NCBI GenBank assembly: GCA_944392765.1 | Contig: CALXXU010000015.1 | Coordinates: forward strand, 1 to 41,829 | DNA length: 41,829 nt | Reading direction: 5' to 3' | Origin: an uncultured Anaerobiospirillum sp. | GTDB taxonomy: Bacteria; Pseudomonadota; Gammaproteobacteria; Enterobacterales; Succinivibrionaceae | Part shown: in pieces, positions 9,170 through 18,445 of the stretch | How positions within the stretch are numbered: the first letter of the stretch is position 1 | Layout of the letters: each line of letters begins with the position of its first letter | The notes under the pieces: generated by a model | Told to the model about the DNA's origin: nothing | Databases searched by the model: none | What the model saw: the letters and a program-made list of their open reading frames with translations, nothing else | Translations under genes and position numbers: made by a program

Positions 9170-11465
9170 TGACGTGGATAGTGTGCGCCTTAGGAATGGA
9201 GCTTGGGTTTTGCCCAAAGTACGATTTGAAGGTGCGCGAGAAATGGCTGTAATTGTTAAAGCCTGCATCCACCGCCGCGCGGTAAGGGTCGATGCCTACC
9301 GAAATGAGGTAGCGCGCCCGCGTTAAGCGCTTTTTGACGATGAATTGGTGCAGCGACAGGCCTGTGAGCTCCTTAAAACGGCGCGTCAAGTAGAACTTGG
9401 ACAGTGAGAAGCGCTGTGCTAACTCATCTAAGCTTAAGTTCTCGTTGATGTGCTGGTTGATGTACTTCAAGATCGCACTTAACTTCAAGCTCTCTGAGAG
9501 TTTGAGGTTTAAGTGCATCTCATCGTCATCTTGCGCCCCTAAGGCGGTCGCTTGCGCGGCAAGCTCGGAGGTCAAATTGCTAAAGCGCTGCGGGGTTAAC
9601 TCATCTTGTGGGCTCGGCGCACTGGACGCAGCTGACGACACGTTGAGTGCGGCGCTTGGTCGAGCCCTTGGGTCGGTGCTGCGACTTAAGTCAAGCTCGC
9701 GATCGTCCTCACTATTTTGCTCTACGGGTGTAATCGGGGCCGGACTTACGCCATCGCCTTGACCTAAATCATTTTCAAAGTCTAGGCTTAGCTCCATAAT
9801 CTGGTAGCGACTACCGGCAAAGTTTAAGGTTAGAGGCATGTGCTCAGGGCGCAGCGGCATATTGTGATCTTGCGCCGCCTGCTTGCAGCTCACCCCATCA
9901 TAGGTCTTAAAAGTCCAGTGCCCCAGCCCTTGGTAAATGATGCGCGCGCTGTTCTCGCTCAAAGATAGTGGCGCCGCTTGGCTGCCTCCAGCGGATAACT
10001 GAGCGGTGCCATTCTGGGCTAATAAGGTGCTACCTAATTGCACCGTGGCATTGCTGGTAACCTCAGGGCGCGTTTTGATCGCATCTAATTGCTGCAAGGC
10101 GGCCAGGGTGGCGTTACGGGCGATTGCGCGTTGAGCTTCGCTGTAGTACAAGCTCTGCTCAGGGTGCGGGCGCTGCACTTCTTGCACATCTGCATTGATC
10201 CAAGTCGAGAAGACAGCTAGCTGTGGACTGGCAATGGAGATGATGAAAGGATTAAGCGAGGCTTCGTTGAGCTTAAAGCCTAAGGCTGAGCCCACATATG
10301 GGCCCACCGTTGCGTTAGGACTTAGCTCAAAACCAAAGTTCAACAGCCCAGGGTTCAGGCCTGAGGTGTGAGGAGCTGCGAAAAGAGGCCCCAAGGTTGC
10401 CGGGGTTAAACTGATCGTGCCATAGCTGGCCCCTAAAGGCGGAGCCGACAAACCATGATCGGGCTGATAAGAGCCCGCCTGAGCCGAATCTAGGACTTTC
10501 ATAAACGGCCCAGTATTGTTACGCCAGGTGCTCTGTGGGGGCAGCTTGCCTTGCTCCAGCGAATCCATCAAAGCCTGCTTGATCACTTGTGTCGGGTGAG
10601 TGCCATAGGTCGGGCTCAAAGCAGCTAAGGAGCCTGATGGCGCCTGCGGCATAAGCGCGCCCCCTGCGGCAGGCCCACTGACGCTAGTCCCACTGGCAGT
10701 AGGCCTATTTGCAGTAGGCACTGTGGCGCTGGATAGGCTGCCACTTGGAGCTGCCATGGTGTTAGCTGCTTGCTCGGTCGTAAGCTGCGCTGTGCCGTGC
10801 GCCAGCCGGTCGTAATAGTCCGTGATCGCATCTAAGCCCTGCAAGTTAAAGCTCTTAGTGGTGAAGAGGTTGGTTGGGGCTTGATCGCTTGATGAGATGG
10901 TCGGGATTTCCTCATCGCTGTGCTGCCGGTGCACGATTTGATTGAGGCGGGTCAGGATGATGGCAAAGTAGGACTCAGATAAGACCTCATCGGAGGGGGT
11001 CTTGGACCAGAAGCTGTCAAAGAGGTGCGATAAATCTGACTCGAGCTCGGAAAAGGAGGCATCATCCAAGTGAATCAGATTGTTGTTTTCGCTGTTGAGC
11101 TGCAAGAAGCAATACTGCGGATCAAGCTTAGGAAAGCGCCGCGCCAGCCTTTGCATGTACTGAGGGTGAATCCACAGCGCATAGCGCTCGTAGCCTTGGG
11201 AGTGGTAGATTTGGCCGTGATGGAATTGCAGCTCATCGATTAAGATGACATCACCGCGTGAGAGATGATACGGACGGCCCTCGACTTCATAGAAGAAATC
11301 GCCCGACATCACAAAGATAATTTCGTAGAAAGCGTGATGGTGCGCGCTGATGGCAACATCTTCGCTGGGGTTAGTATCAGTCTGCCGATAGCACTCAAAG
11401 CTCGTGTTCTGCATCAATTCGCGGTACCGACGACTGGTAAAGGCATCCTTCGATCCTTTGCGCAT
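9153..11465 (-). CDS. AraC-family regulator with large low-complexity insertion
   Basis: Transcription regulator of 770 residues, far longer than the usual 280-300. The N-terminus (about 40-85: AHHHAFYEIIFVMSGDFFYE, then YHLSRGDVILIDELQFHHG) is an AraC-type cupin sensing domain. The C-terminus (about 660-757) is the two-helix-turn-helix DNA-binding domain, with LSLDELAQRFSLSKFYLTRR in the first and AGFNNYSHFSRTFKSYFGQ in the second, both well preserved. Between them lie some 450 residues rich in Ala, Ser, Pro, Thr and Gly with no recognisable domain. A weakly hydrophobic portion around 360-430 may be structured. The ATG at 11465 has a GAGGGAG site. No target operon is obvious: the gene is convergent with the AAA fragment, and the giant membrane gene starts 850 bases upstream in the opposite direction. 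Confidence 0.88.
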   Translation of the reverse strand: MRKGSKDAFTSRRYRELMQNTSFECYRQTDTNPSEDVAISAHHHAFYEIIFVMSGDFFYEVEGRPYHLSRGDVILIDELQFHHGQIYHSQGYERYALWIHPQYMQRLARRFPKLDPQYCFLQLNSENNNLIHLDDASFSELESDLSHLFDSFWSKTPSDEVLSESYFAIILTRLNQIVHRQHSDEEIPTISSSDQAPTNLFTTKSFNLQGLDAITDYYDRLAHGTAQLTTEQAANTMAAPSGSLSSATVPTANRPTASGTSVSGPAAGGALMPQAPSGSLAALSPTYGTHPTQVIKQALMDSLEQGKLPPQSTWRNNTGPFMKVLDSAQAGSYQPDHGLSAPPLGASYGTISLTPATLGPLFAAPHTSGLNPGLLNFGFELSPNATVGPYVGSALGFKLNEASLNPFIISIASPQLAVFSTWINADVQEVQRPHPEQSLYYSEAQRAIARNATLAALQQLDAIKTRPEVTSNATVQLGSTLLAQNGTAQLSAGGSQAAPLSLSENSARIIYQGLGHWTFKTYDGVSCKQAAQDHNMPLRPEHMPLTLNFAGSRYQIMELSLDFENDLGQGDGVSPAPITPVEQNSEDDRELDLSRSTDPRARPSAALNVSSAASSAPSPQDELTPQRFSNLTSELAAQATALGAQDDDEMHLNLKLSESLKLSAILKYINQHINENLSLDELAQRFSLSKFYLTRRFKELTGLSLHQFIVKKRLTRARYLISVGIDPYRAAVDAGFNNYSHFSRTFKSYFGQNPSSIPKAHTIHVTADRS

Positions 11466-12241
11466 ACGTGCTCCCTCACTATCTTGGTGACTAAACCATG
11501 ACTTCTAAGCCAAAATAATAGCTCAAAAACCATCAAATTTCAGCATGAGCCGGGACCTGTGTGCCCACAGGAAAAAGAAAATCATTTAGGGCCTGCTTCG
11601 GTTAAAACAACCGAGCTGCAAGGAGGGGATAGAGATTTCACGCTCAACTAACCTTTGCCGCTCACCCCAATGGGCCGCGTGCATCTTAGCACGAAAAACG
11701 CACACGCAAGTGATGACAAGATAGGTGCGATCATGCTTGCCGCTTGCTCCAAGATACAATGTGCACTGGCACAGCGCAGCAGGAAATCCGCACATTTTGC
11801 TTGACCTCATGCCCACTTTGGATGGAGCTAAGCGCAAGTAAGTTTTGCTCAAGCGCAGCTCGGGCCTAAGCTGTCATACCCATCGCTTAAGATAAGCCCA
11901 GACGCTTAACGTTCGGCTTTGCCTATTTATTAGAGCGTGGCCGGTCGCTCCCAGCGCAGGCACCATTCCCAGCCGCATGATAATAGAGCTGGTGCTACTG
12001 TGAGTTGTCCTTGACGCCAGGCACAGAGTTTTAGGCGTGATTCCCGCAATTTAGGGCGTGAAGTCCCTCCTGAAGTCGGCCCAGCGGGCAACGGCGGCTC
12101 AACTTGGTTGGAGCGCGCTTGTGAGTACGGGCGCATTGGATCGCGCTTTAATGGTAAAATGTTAGTTTGTCTTGAGGCGTTGTGCGTCTTAAGACCTGCG
12201 TGCTCCATCTATTAATTAATAGGTGCGGGTGCACCGGCCAC
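11466..12241. other. long intergenic region, no gene supported
   Basis: About 780 bases between the divergent AraC gene and the giant membrane protein gene. Open frames of 88 and 92 residues on the minus strand have no ribosome binding site and Cys/Pro/Arg-rich, non-protein-like composition, so I reject them. A small inverted repeat CCTGTG/CACAGG lies at 11556-11571. A TAAAAT box near 12154-12159 could be a -10 for the downstream gene, but no convincing -35 goes with it. Confidence 0.4.
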
Positions 12242-12297
12242 AGGCTAATTGCCGTTTATCGGGCTAATAACCGTTTCACGGGCTAATTGCCTTTTGT
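12242..12297 (+). repeat. three direct repeats of 19 bp in the leader of the giant membrane gene
   Basis: Three adjacent imperfect copies (12242-12260, 12260-12278, 12279-12297) follow AGGCTAATTGCCGTTTATC with a CGGGCTAAT core. The array ends 16 bases before the chosen ATG at 12314. Its position suggests repeated operators, an RNA-level control element, or simple repeat expansion. Confidence 0.7.
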
Positions 12298-12313
12298 TGA
12301 TTTGGGTATCGTC

Positions 12314-15300
12314 ATGACTAACTCCAACCAGAGCAATACACCAGAAAATCCTGCCACTTTGCTCAATACCAGTGGCTCCTCCGATCTCAAGGCGGTAAGT
12401 CCTGTTTCTCAGGCTTCCTCCCAACCAGAGGAGCTTAGCATCGACGATCTCGACTTAGCGACCTTAGAGCGCTTAACCGCGCCTGATGGCGCCGTGCCTG
12501 AGAGCACGCCTTCAGAGCCGGTTTCAGTCGTGTCCGCAGGAGCCACCGAAGATGCGCAGCCTGAGGCGGAGCGCACTGCGCCAGGTCTGACTGTGACTGA
12601 GGATACGGTCATTGCCGGTGCTGACAATACCGATCCAGTCAGCGTTAACATGATGTTTGACGATGAACCACGCATCCAATTTGATAATGCCGAGGCGCAA
12701 GCTCAGGGCGCTTCGGATGGTGCCTCTTTAGAGGCTGAGCCGCAATCTGACGCAGCTTCAGCGAGTGCTCTTGATGCTTTAGCCCAAGATGCTATAGAGC
12801 CGGTAGCCTCTGACCCTGCCCCGATGGCAGAAAGTGTACCTGATCAAGCGTCAGAGAATCCTGCCGAGGTAGCTCCGATTCCTGAGCCAAGTTTCATCGC
12901 TGACACCAGCTATAGCGGCGACGATCCGGCCGACGCTATCAATGGTGCTCCAGTCCATGCGTCAGCTGAGGTAGCCCCAGAGCCAAGCCCTGAAGCGGTT
13001 CCAGCTGAGGCAGCCCCAGAGCCTGTGGCCGAGGCAACCCCTCAGGTCGCTCCTGCTCCTGAACCTGTTCTAGCACCGCAGCCAGTTGCGCCTGAACCTG
13101 CTCCAGCACCGCAGCCGGTTGCGCCTGAACCTGCTCCAGCACCGCAGCCAGTTGCTCCAGCCGCTCCATCTAATGCCAATATTATGGGGGGCGCGACCAT
13201 GATGAATGCAGCAGGTCACACTGCGATCATGGGCCTGGAGAATCGTCAGGTCATCCATCGTGAGAAAGCTGATTTAAGCGGCATTTCCGATGAAGAGCGC
13301 GCTGCCATTGAGATGATTAATGCCCTCAATTCGCGCAATCGTGGTAAGAAGGCGGCCGCACCTGCTACCCCAACCCCAACCCCAGCTCCTGAGCCAGTGG
13401 TTGCAGCAACCGGCACGACGCTCACAGGCTCGGCTGCAGCAGGCGGCGCTAACATTATGGGTGGGGCGACCATGATGAATGCGGGGCATACCGCGATCAT
13501 GGGGCTTGAGAACCGCCGCGTGGCTAAGCCTAAGGACAATACCTCTACCCTCATTACCGGTATTAGTGAGGAAGATCTAGCTACCTTACAGCAAATCAAT
13601 GCCCAAAATGCGCGTCACCGCTCGCAGTGGGCTCAAGCGCAAGCTAAGTTCCACGCTGAGATTGCCGCTGAGCGCGCGCAGGCGCAAGAGTCGGGCAATG
13701 CGCTTGACGTTCCAGGTTATGTCACGCCGCATGGCCACGCTGAGCAGCAAGAAGCCGCTGCGCTCAATGCTGATTTGGTAAGCGAGCCTTTAGATGGTAC
13801 TTCGACCTTAATTTATGGCGCGGGCGCCGGAACGCTCGGTCAAGCTGCGCCGAGCTCAGAGCCGCAGCCTGCTACGGTGATTACTGGCTTAGCTCCAGAA
13901 AATGGTAGTGGTGCCAGCTTAGCGCGCAATCGCCTGCGTCAGGCCTTAGCCGCTGACCAAAATCAGGCCGCCCAATATGAGGCTGAGAATTTAAACGACT
14001 ATGATGAGCAAGCGCTCTCGGCTGAGTTTGAAAACGGTATTGCCGGAGCAGTAGAGTCAATTGAGGACGAACCAAGCGAGAGCTTTGCTACTGCGGCTGC
14101 CGCCCAAGATATTATGGAGGTGCCGCCGCAAGAGATCGCCGGGGCTCATGTTGCCGTAGAGAACAGCGCTGGGGATGCCTTTACCGCACAAGGCTCAGGC
14201 GAGTACGGCTTATCGGGGAGCTTAGGTTCGGCCTTAGATGACGATCCGAGCCTGGGAGCGGGCGTCTTTGCCGGAGCTGAGCCTGATGATATGGTGCCAG
14301 GGCGTAATCTTGGCAGTGCCAATACCGATGATTTTGCCGGTATTGTGGGTGATGCCGCTAGCTTTAGAGCTGCACAGCGCCAGACCCCTAAGGTCTCAAG
14401 CCCAATTGTCACGGACGAAGATGCGCCTCAAATTGGCCTGATGGATCATGAGGACGTGCAGCGGATCACGGCGAACACCCCAGATCTTGAAACCAAGATC
14501 GTGGTCAATCCTGATTACGAAGATGGCGCTGCTACGGACTATACCCCGGCTTACCCAACCCGCGATGTCTATCCATCACCTAATAACTTTGAGGGTAATG
14601 GGGGTTATAGTCAGGTTCCATTTGCCCCTGATGTTTATCCTGAAAATGGTCTTTATGGCGCCACAGAACAAGACTCCTCGGCCTTTGATGGGGTAGTGGC
14701 TCCGGCTAAGCCTCATTACGATCCAGCGCAAGCCGAGAGTGCTAGCCCATATATCACTCCAGGCGTTCGTACCCCTGAGGTTAGTGACAACTCTGAGCCG
14801 CGTTATGTGGTGGGACAAAGTGAGTCCCAAGCTCCTGTAGCCTCAGAGGTCCCTGGTTATACCGTCGGCCCTAAGGTCTCAAGTCAAGATCTGGCAGCGC
14901 AGGCCGGTGACACGGTGTACGTGGTTGGCCCTAATAACCGTACCGCTGAGCCTGAGAGTGCTCCAGTTGAGGATGAGACGCCACTTTATGCGGGCACCTA
15001 TGCCGATAAGCTCGCCCGTGAGCAGGCAATGCGTGAGCGGGCGGCCGCAGCGGTCGCGGTGGAGCGTACGCCTGAGCTTGATCGCAAGGCCGACCAAAGT
15101 ATGCCGCCGCGCCGCAACGAGCCGTCTGCAGCCATGATGGATGAAGGCTACTATGAGGACGATATTAGTGAAGCCGAAGCTCTAGCAGCGGCCTTGAAGA
15201 AGGGCGCAGCTGAGAGCAATCGCACCCCATCAGGTATGGGCGATGGTGTACTCTCGCAGTTCTCGCCGACCCCAGCGCAAGCTGAGCTCGAGGATGTTCC

Positions 15301-16621
15301 ACGCTATGTGGTAGGTCCAAAGCGCAAGAGCGTAGTACCGCAGCCTGAGATTGAGAGCGATGATTCAGGTCCGCGCTATGTGGTCGGTCCTGATATCACT
15401 AACGCTGAGGTGGAGAGCCATCTGCAAAGTGAGCGCTCGAAGCTGTCTCATGAAATGGCCTTGCCGCCGAGCTATCTTGACGATGAGCCGATTGCGCTCA
15501 CTAATGTGGCAAGCCAGGTTAGTGATAATGGTTATGAGCAAGAGCTCAAAGCCGCTGTCGCTGAATCGATGGCTCCTCCTAAGAGTGCGGCAGTGGATAA
15601 GGGGCGTAAGCTTGCCGCCGAAGCGCTGCGCCAAGAGCGTGAGGCCTTAGGCCAAGCTGAGGCCATGGCCGCAGAAGGAAGCGCTTATGGGGCCAAGGGC
15701 TCTGCGGAGCAAGATGAGCTCTATGCCTCTGGGGCAGAAGACGCTGAGGCAAGTGAGCGGGCCGCGTTGCGCTCAGACTCAGCTGAGCTTGATGCGATGC
15801 CGCGTACCGAGCACGTTAAGTTCTCGATGGCGGTGTTCTTGTTCTTGCGTCAGCTCATCGCTTCGTTCTTTACTCACACCACCTTACCAGTGGTCACACC
15901 GCACTTAGCCCTGCGCTTAGGTCCATGCTACCCAAGCTCGATGGCAATCCCATTCTTTGTCGTGGGTCTGTTAGTCGGTGCGTTAGGGGGCGTGATTAAG
16001 GAGTACACGCCGCTGCAGATGACCGGTACCACCAGCTGTTTGGTCTTCGTGCTCTTAACGGGCCTCAGTCCTTATCGTGGTATTTACCGCATCTTCACCT
16101 TTATCACGCGCCGTCGTCATGATGCAGTGATGATGGCATCCTCGGTCATGGTCTCGCTCTTGGTCTTTATTGGGCTGATCAGCACCTTGGTGCACGTGTG
16201 CTCGGGCGTTGGGGAATTTACCCTAGCCTTTGCGCTAGCTTCGATGCTCAGTGCCGCAACCGCCAGCACCTTGATGTGGAACTTCCCGCAAGATCCAATG
16301 GATTCTTGTGGCACTATGACCAATAAGGGCTTAGTGTGGGTGATGATTATGTGTGGTGCGGCCACATTTGGCTTGCTGCACTACATCGTGGCTCTTTCGA
16401 TCTTAGGCGTGGGCATTGTGATGCGCCTGATCTTTGGCTATTGCATTGCCAAGAACCAAGGTACCGCGCAGCGTCCATATGTCTCGGCCTTGCAACTTTT
16501 GACCTTGTTTGCCATCTTGCTCGACCTGATTTTGCTCAAGAGTCAGAACTACGAGTTCTTGAATCTCGAAACGCTCAATTGGTTAGAGCAACACGCCGAG
16601 CGCTTAACCGGCCTTGCTTAA
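12314..16621 (+). CDS. giant protein: acidic repetitive disordered N-terminus plus multi-helix membrane domain
   Basis: A 1435-residue protein I do not recognise. Residues 1-1160 are hydrophilic, Ala/Glu/Pro-rich and probably disordered. They contain a Pro-Ala-Gln tandem tract (about 250-285), a long motif repeated twice (near 289-311 and 380-401, NIMGGATMMNA then GHTAIMGLENR), and five copies of a short YVVGP-like motif (near 829, 849, 868, 996, 1020). From about 1165 to 1420 there are six to eight hydrophobic helices, so the disordered part is presumably held at the inner membrane. The layout and some stretches (FLRQLIASFFTHTTLPV; FFVVGLLVGALGG) recall CobS cobalamin synthases. The His-Asp-Gly motif of CobS is missing, so any kinship would be non-catalytic and is only a suggestion. 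A TTG at 12287 is in frame, but I prefer the ATG at 12314, although no strong ribosome binding site precedes it. Confidence 0.8.
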   Translation: MTNSNQSNTPENPATLLNTSGSSDLKAVSPVSQASSQPEELSIDDLDLATLERLTAPDGAVPESTPSEPVSVVSAGATEDAQPEAERTAPGLTVTEDTVIAGADNTDPVSVNMMFDDEPRIQFDNAEAQAQGASDGASLEAEPQSDAASASALDALAQDAIEPVASDPAPMAESVPDQASENPAEVAPIPEPSFIADTSYSGDDPADAINGAPVHASAEVAPEPSPEAVPAEAAPEPVAEATPQVAPAPEPVLAPQPVAPEPAPAPQPVAPEPAPAPQPVAPAAPSNANIMGGATMMNAAGHTAIMGLENRQVIHREKADLSGISDEERAAIEMINALNSRNRGKKAAAPATPTPTPAPEPVVAATGTTLTGSAAAGGANIMGGATMMNAGHTAIMGLENRRVAKPKDNTSTLITGISEEDLATLQQINAQNARHRSQWAQAQAKFHAEIAAERAQAQESGNALDVPGYVTPHGHAEQQEAAALNADLVSEPLDGTSTLIYGAGAGTLGQAAPSSEPQPATVITGLAPENGSGASLARNRLRQALAADQNQAAQYEAENLNDYDEQALSAEFENGIAGAVESIEDEPSESFATAAAAQDIMEVPPQEIAGAHVAVENSAGDAFTAQGSGEYGLSGSLGSALDDDPSLGAGVFAGAEPDDMVPGRNLGSANTDDFAGIVGDAASFRAAQRQTPKVSSPIVTDEDAPQIGLMDHEDVQRITANTPDLETKIVVNPDYEDGAATDYTPAYPTRDVYPSPNNFEGNGGYSQVPFAPDVYPENGLYGATEQDSSAFDGVVAPAKPHYDPAQAESASPYITPGVRTPEVSDNSEPRYVVGQSESQAPVASEVPGYTVGPKVSSQDLAAQAGDTVYVVGPNNRTAEPESAPVEDETPLYAGTYADKLAREQAMRERAAAAVAVERTPELDRKADQSMPPRRNEPSAAMMDEGYYEDDISEAEALAAALKKGAAESNRTPSGMGDGVLSQFSPTPAQAELEDVPRYVVGPKRKSVVPQPEIESDDSGPRYVVGPDITNAEVESHLQSERSKLSHEMALPPSYLDDEPIALTNVASQVSDNGYEQELKAAVAESMAPPKSAAVDKGRKLAAEALRQEREALGQAEAMAAEGSAYGAKGSAEQDELYASGAEDAEASERAALRSDSAELDAMPRTEHVKFSMAVFLFLRQLIASFFTHTTLPVVTPHLALRLGPCYPSSMAIPFFVVGLLVGALGGVIKEYTPLQMTGTTSCLVFVLLTGLSPYRGIYRIFTFITRRRHDAVMMASSVMVSLLVFIGLISTLVHVCSGVGEFTLAFALASMLSAATASTLMWNFPQDPMDSCGTMTNKGLVWVMIMCGAATFGLLHYIVALSILGVGIVMRLIFGYCIAKNQGTAQRPYVSALQLLTLFAILLDLILLKSQNYEFLNLETLNWLEQHAERLTGLA

Positions 16622-16756
16622 CCGACCTAGCTTAGTCGGCATTGCTTAGTCAGCCTTGCTTAGTAAGTTTAGCGTAGTCGATCTTGCTTAGTTGGCCTAG
16701 CGTAGTCGATCTTGCTTAGTCGATCTTGCTTAGGTAGCCTAGCTTAGTCGGCATTG
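16603..16756 (+). repeat. 14-bp tandem repeat, 11 copies
   Basis: Eleven consecutive 14-base units in exact register, beginning inside the last codons of the giant membrane gene and containing its stop. The commonest forms are CTTAGTCGATCTTG and CTTAGTCGGCATTG, with CTTAACCGGCCTTG at the start. Positions 1-6 and 9-14 are best kept. It may have grown by slippage from the gene end. Confidence 0.9.
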
Positions 16757-17019
16757 CTCAGGCCCACACTCAGCTGAGGCCCGCCCCCAGCTGAGTTGTG
16801 ATGAGACCGTGAGTTAAGCGCAACTCGCTTTGAGGGCGGGTGCTGGGAGGTTCTTATGCCTGCCCCCGTTGCAGGATATCGCGCGGACCTAAAACGGCCT
16901 CTAATGGCCCAGCCCCCAATAGCACGGTTCTCAGCTCTTGGCTGGCCCTCGAACGGAATCTTGGAGCTAAACTCCGTATGAGGCTTAAGCGTGGCGGTGG
17001 GCTAAATCCTTAGCGTGGC
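16757..17019. other. intergenic region with inverted repeat
   Basis: No gene is seen. An imperfect hairpin (16766-16776 with 16788-16799, arms around CAGCTG/CAGCTG) follows the 14-bp array. It may end transcription of the giant membrane gene, but it has no T-run. Confidence 0.4.
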
Positions 17020-17553
17020 TTAAGCTTTGCGGCGTTGGCGCCAGTAGATCAAGAGGTAGGTGAAATAGGCGGCACAATAGGCGCCGCCCAATCCTATTAA
17101 GAGTTGGACATAGCCGCGCTCGCCGCGCGCATAGCTTTCGGCTGTTGCTTCAGGTTCGGTGGTGATATAGCGCTTGGTGTCCTTGATGGTGAAGACACGC
17201 CGCTCGATCGGGCTTCCTGACTTAATACCCTCGCGTGCCAGGCTCGCACTGCGCTTGACGCGATAACGCCAGCCAGAGTGTTCTTGCGCCCAGTACTCAA
17301 GATAAGTGACGGTCTTGGTTTGATTAGAGCGCACGACGCGGGATGTGACCTGCATTTCTTCTTGCTTTTGAATGACGCGCTTGGGAATAAAGGTCACCAC
17401 GCCTTGGTCTTGGTATTCGTCGGCGCTGCGCAAGCCCTCCATTAGGTCAAATCCGGCTTTAATGGCACCGATGGCTACTAGGAGCAGGCCAAAGGTGATG
17501 AAAAATAGGAAGTTATGCCAGCGCGAGCGCTTGGGCCGATTGGGGGTGGTCAT
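17020..17553 (-). CDS. two-helix membrane protein, DUF3592-like architecture
   Basis: Protein of 177 residues from the ATG at 17553, chosen because AAGGAGGAACAAGCC directly precedes it (an in-frame start eight codons earlier has no such site). A basic N-terminus leads into a membrane helix (about 12-32, FLFFITFGLLLVAIGAI), then a roughly 110-residue hydrophilic domain with beta-rich pattern (VVTFIPKRV, TVTYLEYWAQ, RVFTIKD), then a second helix (about 145-168) and a basic tail (WRQRRKA). The helix-domain-helix plan resembles DUF3592 membrane proteins, whose function is unknown. The soluble part would lie in the periplasm by the positive-inside rule. No operon partner. Confidence 0.7.
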   Translation of the reverse strand: MTTPNRPKRSRWHNFLFFITFGLLLVAIGAIKAGFDLMEGLRSADEYQDQGVVTFIPKRVIQKQEEMQVTSRVVRSNQTKTVTYLEYWAQEHSGWRYRVKRSASLAREGIKSGSPIERRVFTIKDTKRYITTEPEATAESYARGERGYVQLLIGLGGAYCAAYFTYLLIYWRQRRKA

Positions 17554-17782
17554 GGCTTGTTCCTCCTTACAGCACATCTGTTGGATTCAGGCAAACGTTA
17601 GGCCATGGTGGTGCTAAGGCAGAGGATAGAGCGCTATTGAGCTGGGGATGGTCGTGCATTGAGCTAGTGACGGCGCTGAGCTTGAGAGCGCAATGCGGCG
17701 CGGGCGCGGTAGCTAGTCTTTGTGCTAAACTGAGCCGATTGTTTTTATTGGCCTTGCCTGCGACGAAAGGAGTCAAGCTGTC

Positions 17783-18442
17783 ATGGCACACATCGAGAGA
17801 ATGCAAACTGAGTGTCCACCTGATGCCCATAAGGTGATCCGTCCACCGGAGAATGAGGTTAACGCCTTATTGTGCGTCAAGCTTGATACTAAGCAGTGTG
17901 AGCATTACGGTAATGAAGATTTCTGCTCTATGCTCAGCTTAATGAGCAAGCACCCAATGGTATTGTGCGATGCTGCGCTCAAGGAGATCTTGGTGGCAGG
18001 TGCTGCTGCCGCTGAGATTGAGCCAAGCTTCTTGCAGCTTGATGCGGACGGTAAGTCGGGCAATTTAAGCTATATGTCAGGTGCGGTCGGTGAGACCTTG
18101 CCGGTAGTGGACTTAACCTGCGATGACGCTGACTTAAGCCGCAGCGCGGACTTTCTTGATTTACTGAGCACCAAGCAAATCATCGTGGTCGATGCTGAGG
18201 CAATGCTCATCTTGCGCTCGATTTCCACGGTCTATCCTTGGGATAAGCTCTTAGCCGGTGATTACTTACGCCAGTACCTCAAGGCCCGCAAGGAAGTCAC
18301 GGCTGAGGACTTAGGTCACTTCAACGACGTGCGCTTTGGCCGCATCGATGGCTTTTCGCTTAAGGGTGAGCATCCAGTGGCTTATCGCTATTTACAGCTT
18401 GAGCGCAAGCTCTTCTTACAGTACCCAGACGACGAGGATTAA
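17783..18442 (+). CDS. unknown cytoplasmic protein co-transcribed with dapE
   Basis: I do not recognise this 219-residue acidic protein. It has no signal peptide or membrane helix, a regular mix of helix and strand, and scattered cysteines (Cys at about 12, 31, 39 and 48) that do not form a clear metal site. The ATG at 17783 has an AAGGAG site 10 bases upstream. Its stop is three bases before the dapE start, so the two are almost certainly one transcript and translationally coupled. A role near diaminopimelate/lysine metabolism is a contextual guess only. It is not the ArsC/Spx-like gene found before dapE in E. coli. Confidence 0.75.
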   Translation: MAHIERMQTECPPDAHKVIRPPENEVNALLCVKLDTKQCEHYGNEDFCSMLSLMSKHPMVLCDAALKEILVAGAAAAEIEPSFLQLDADGKSGNLSYMSGAVGETLPVVDLTCDDADLSRSADFLDLLSTKQIIVVDAEAMLILRSISTVYPWDKLLAGDYLRQYLKARKEVTAEDLGHFNDVRFGRIDGFSLKGEHPVAYRYLQLERKLFLQYPDDED

Positions 18443-18445
18443 TCC

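Noticed and set aside
11586-12208. Two minus-strand open frames of 88 and 92 codons in the long intergenic region
   Set aside because: Composition rich in Cys, Arg, Pro and Trp, no ribosome binding site and no family resemblance.
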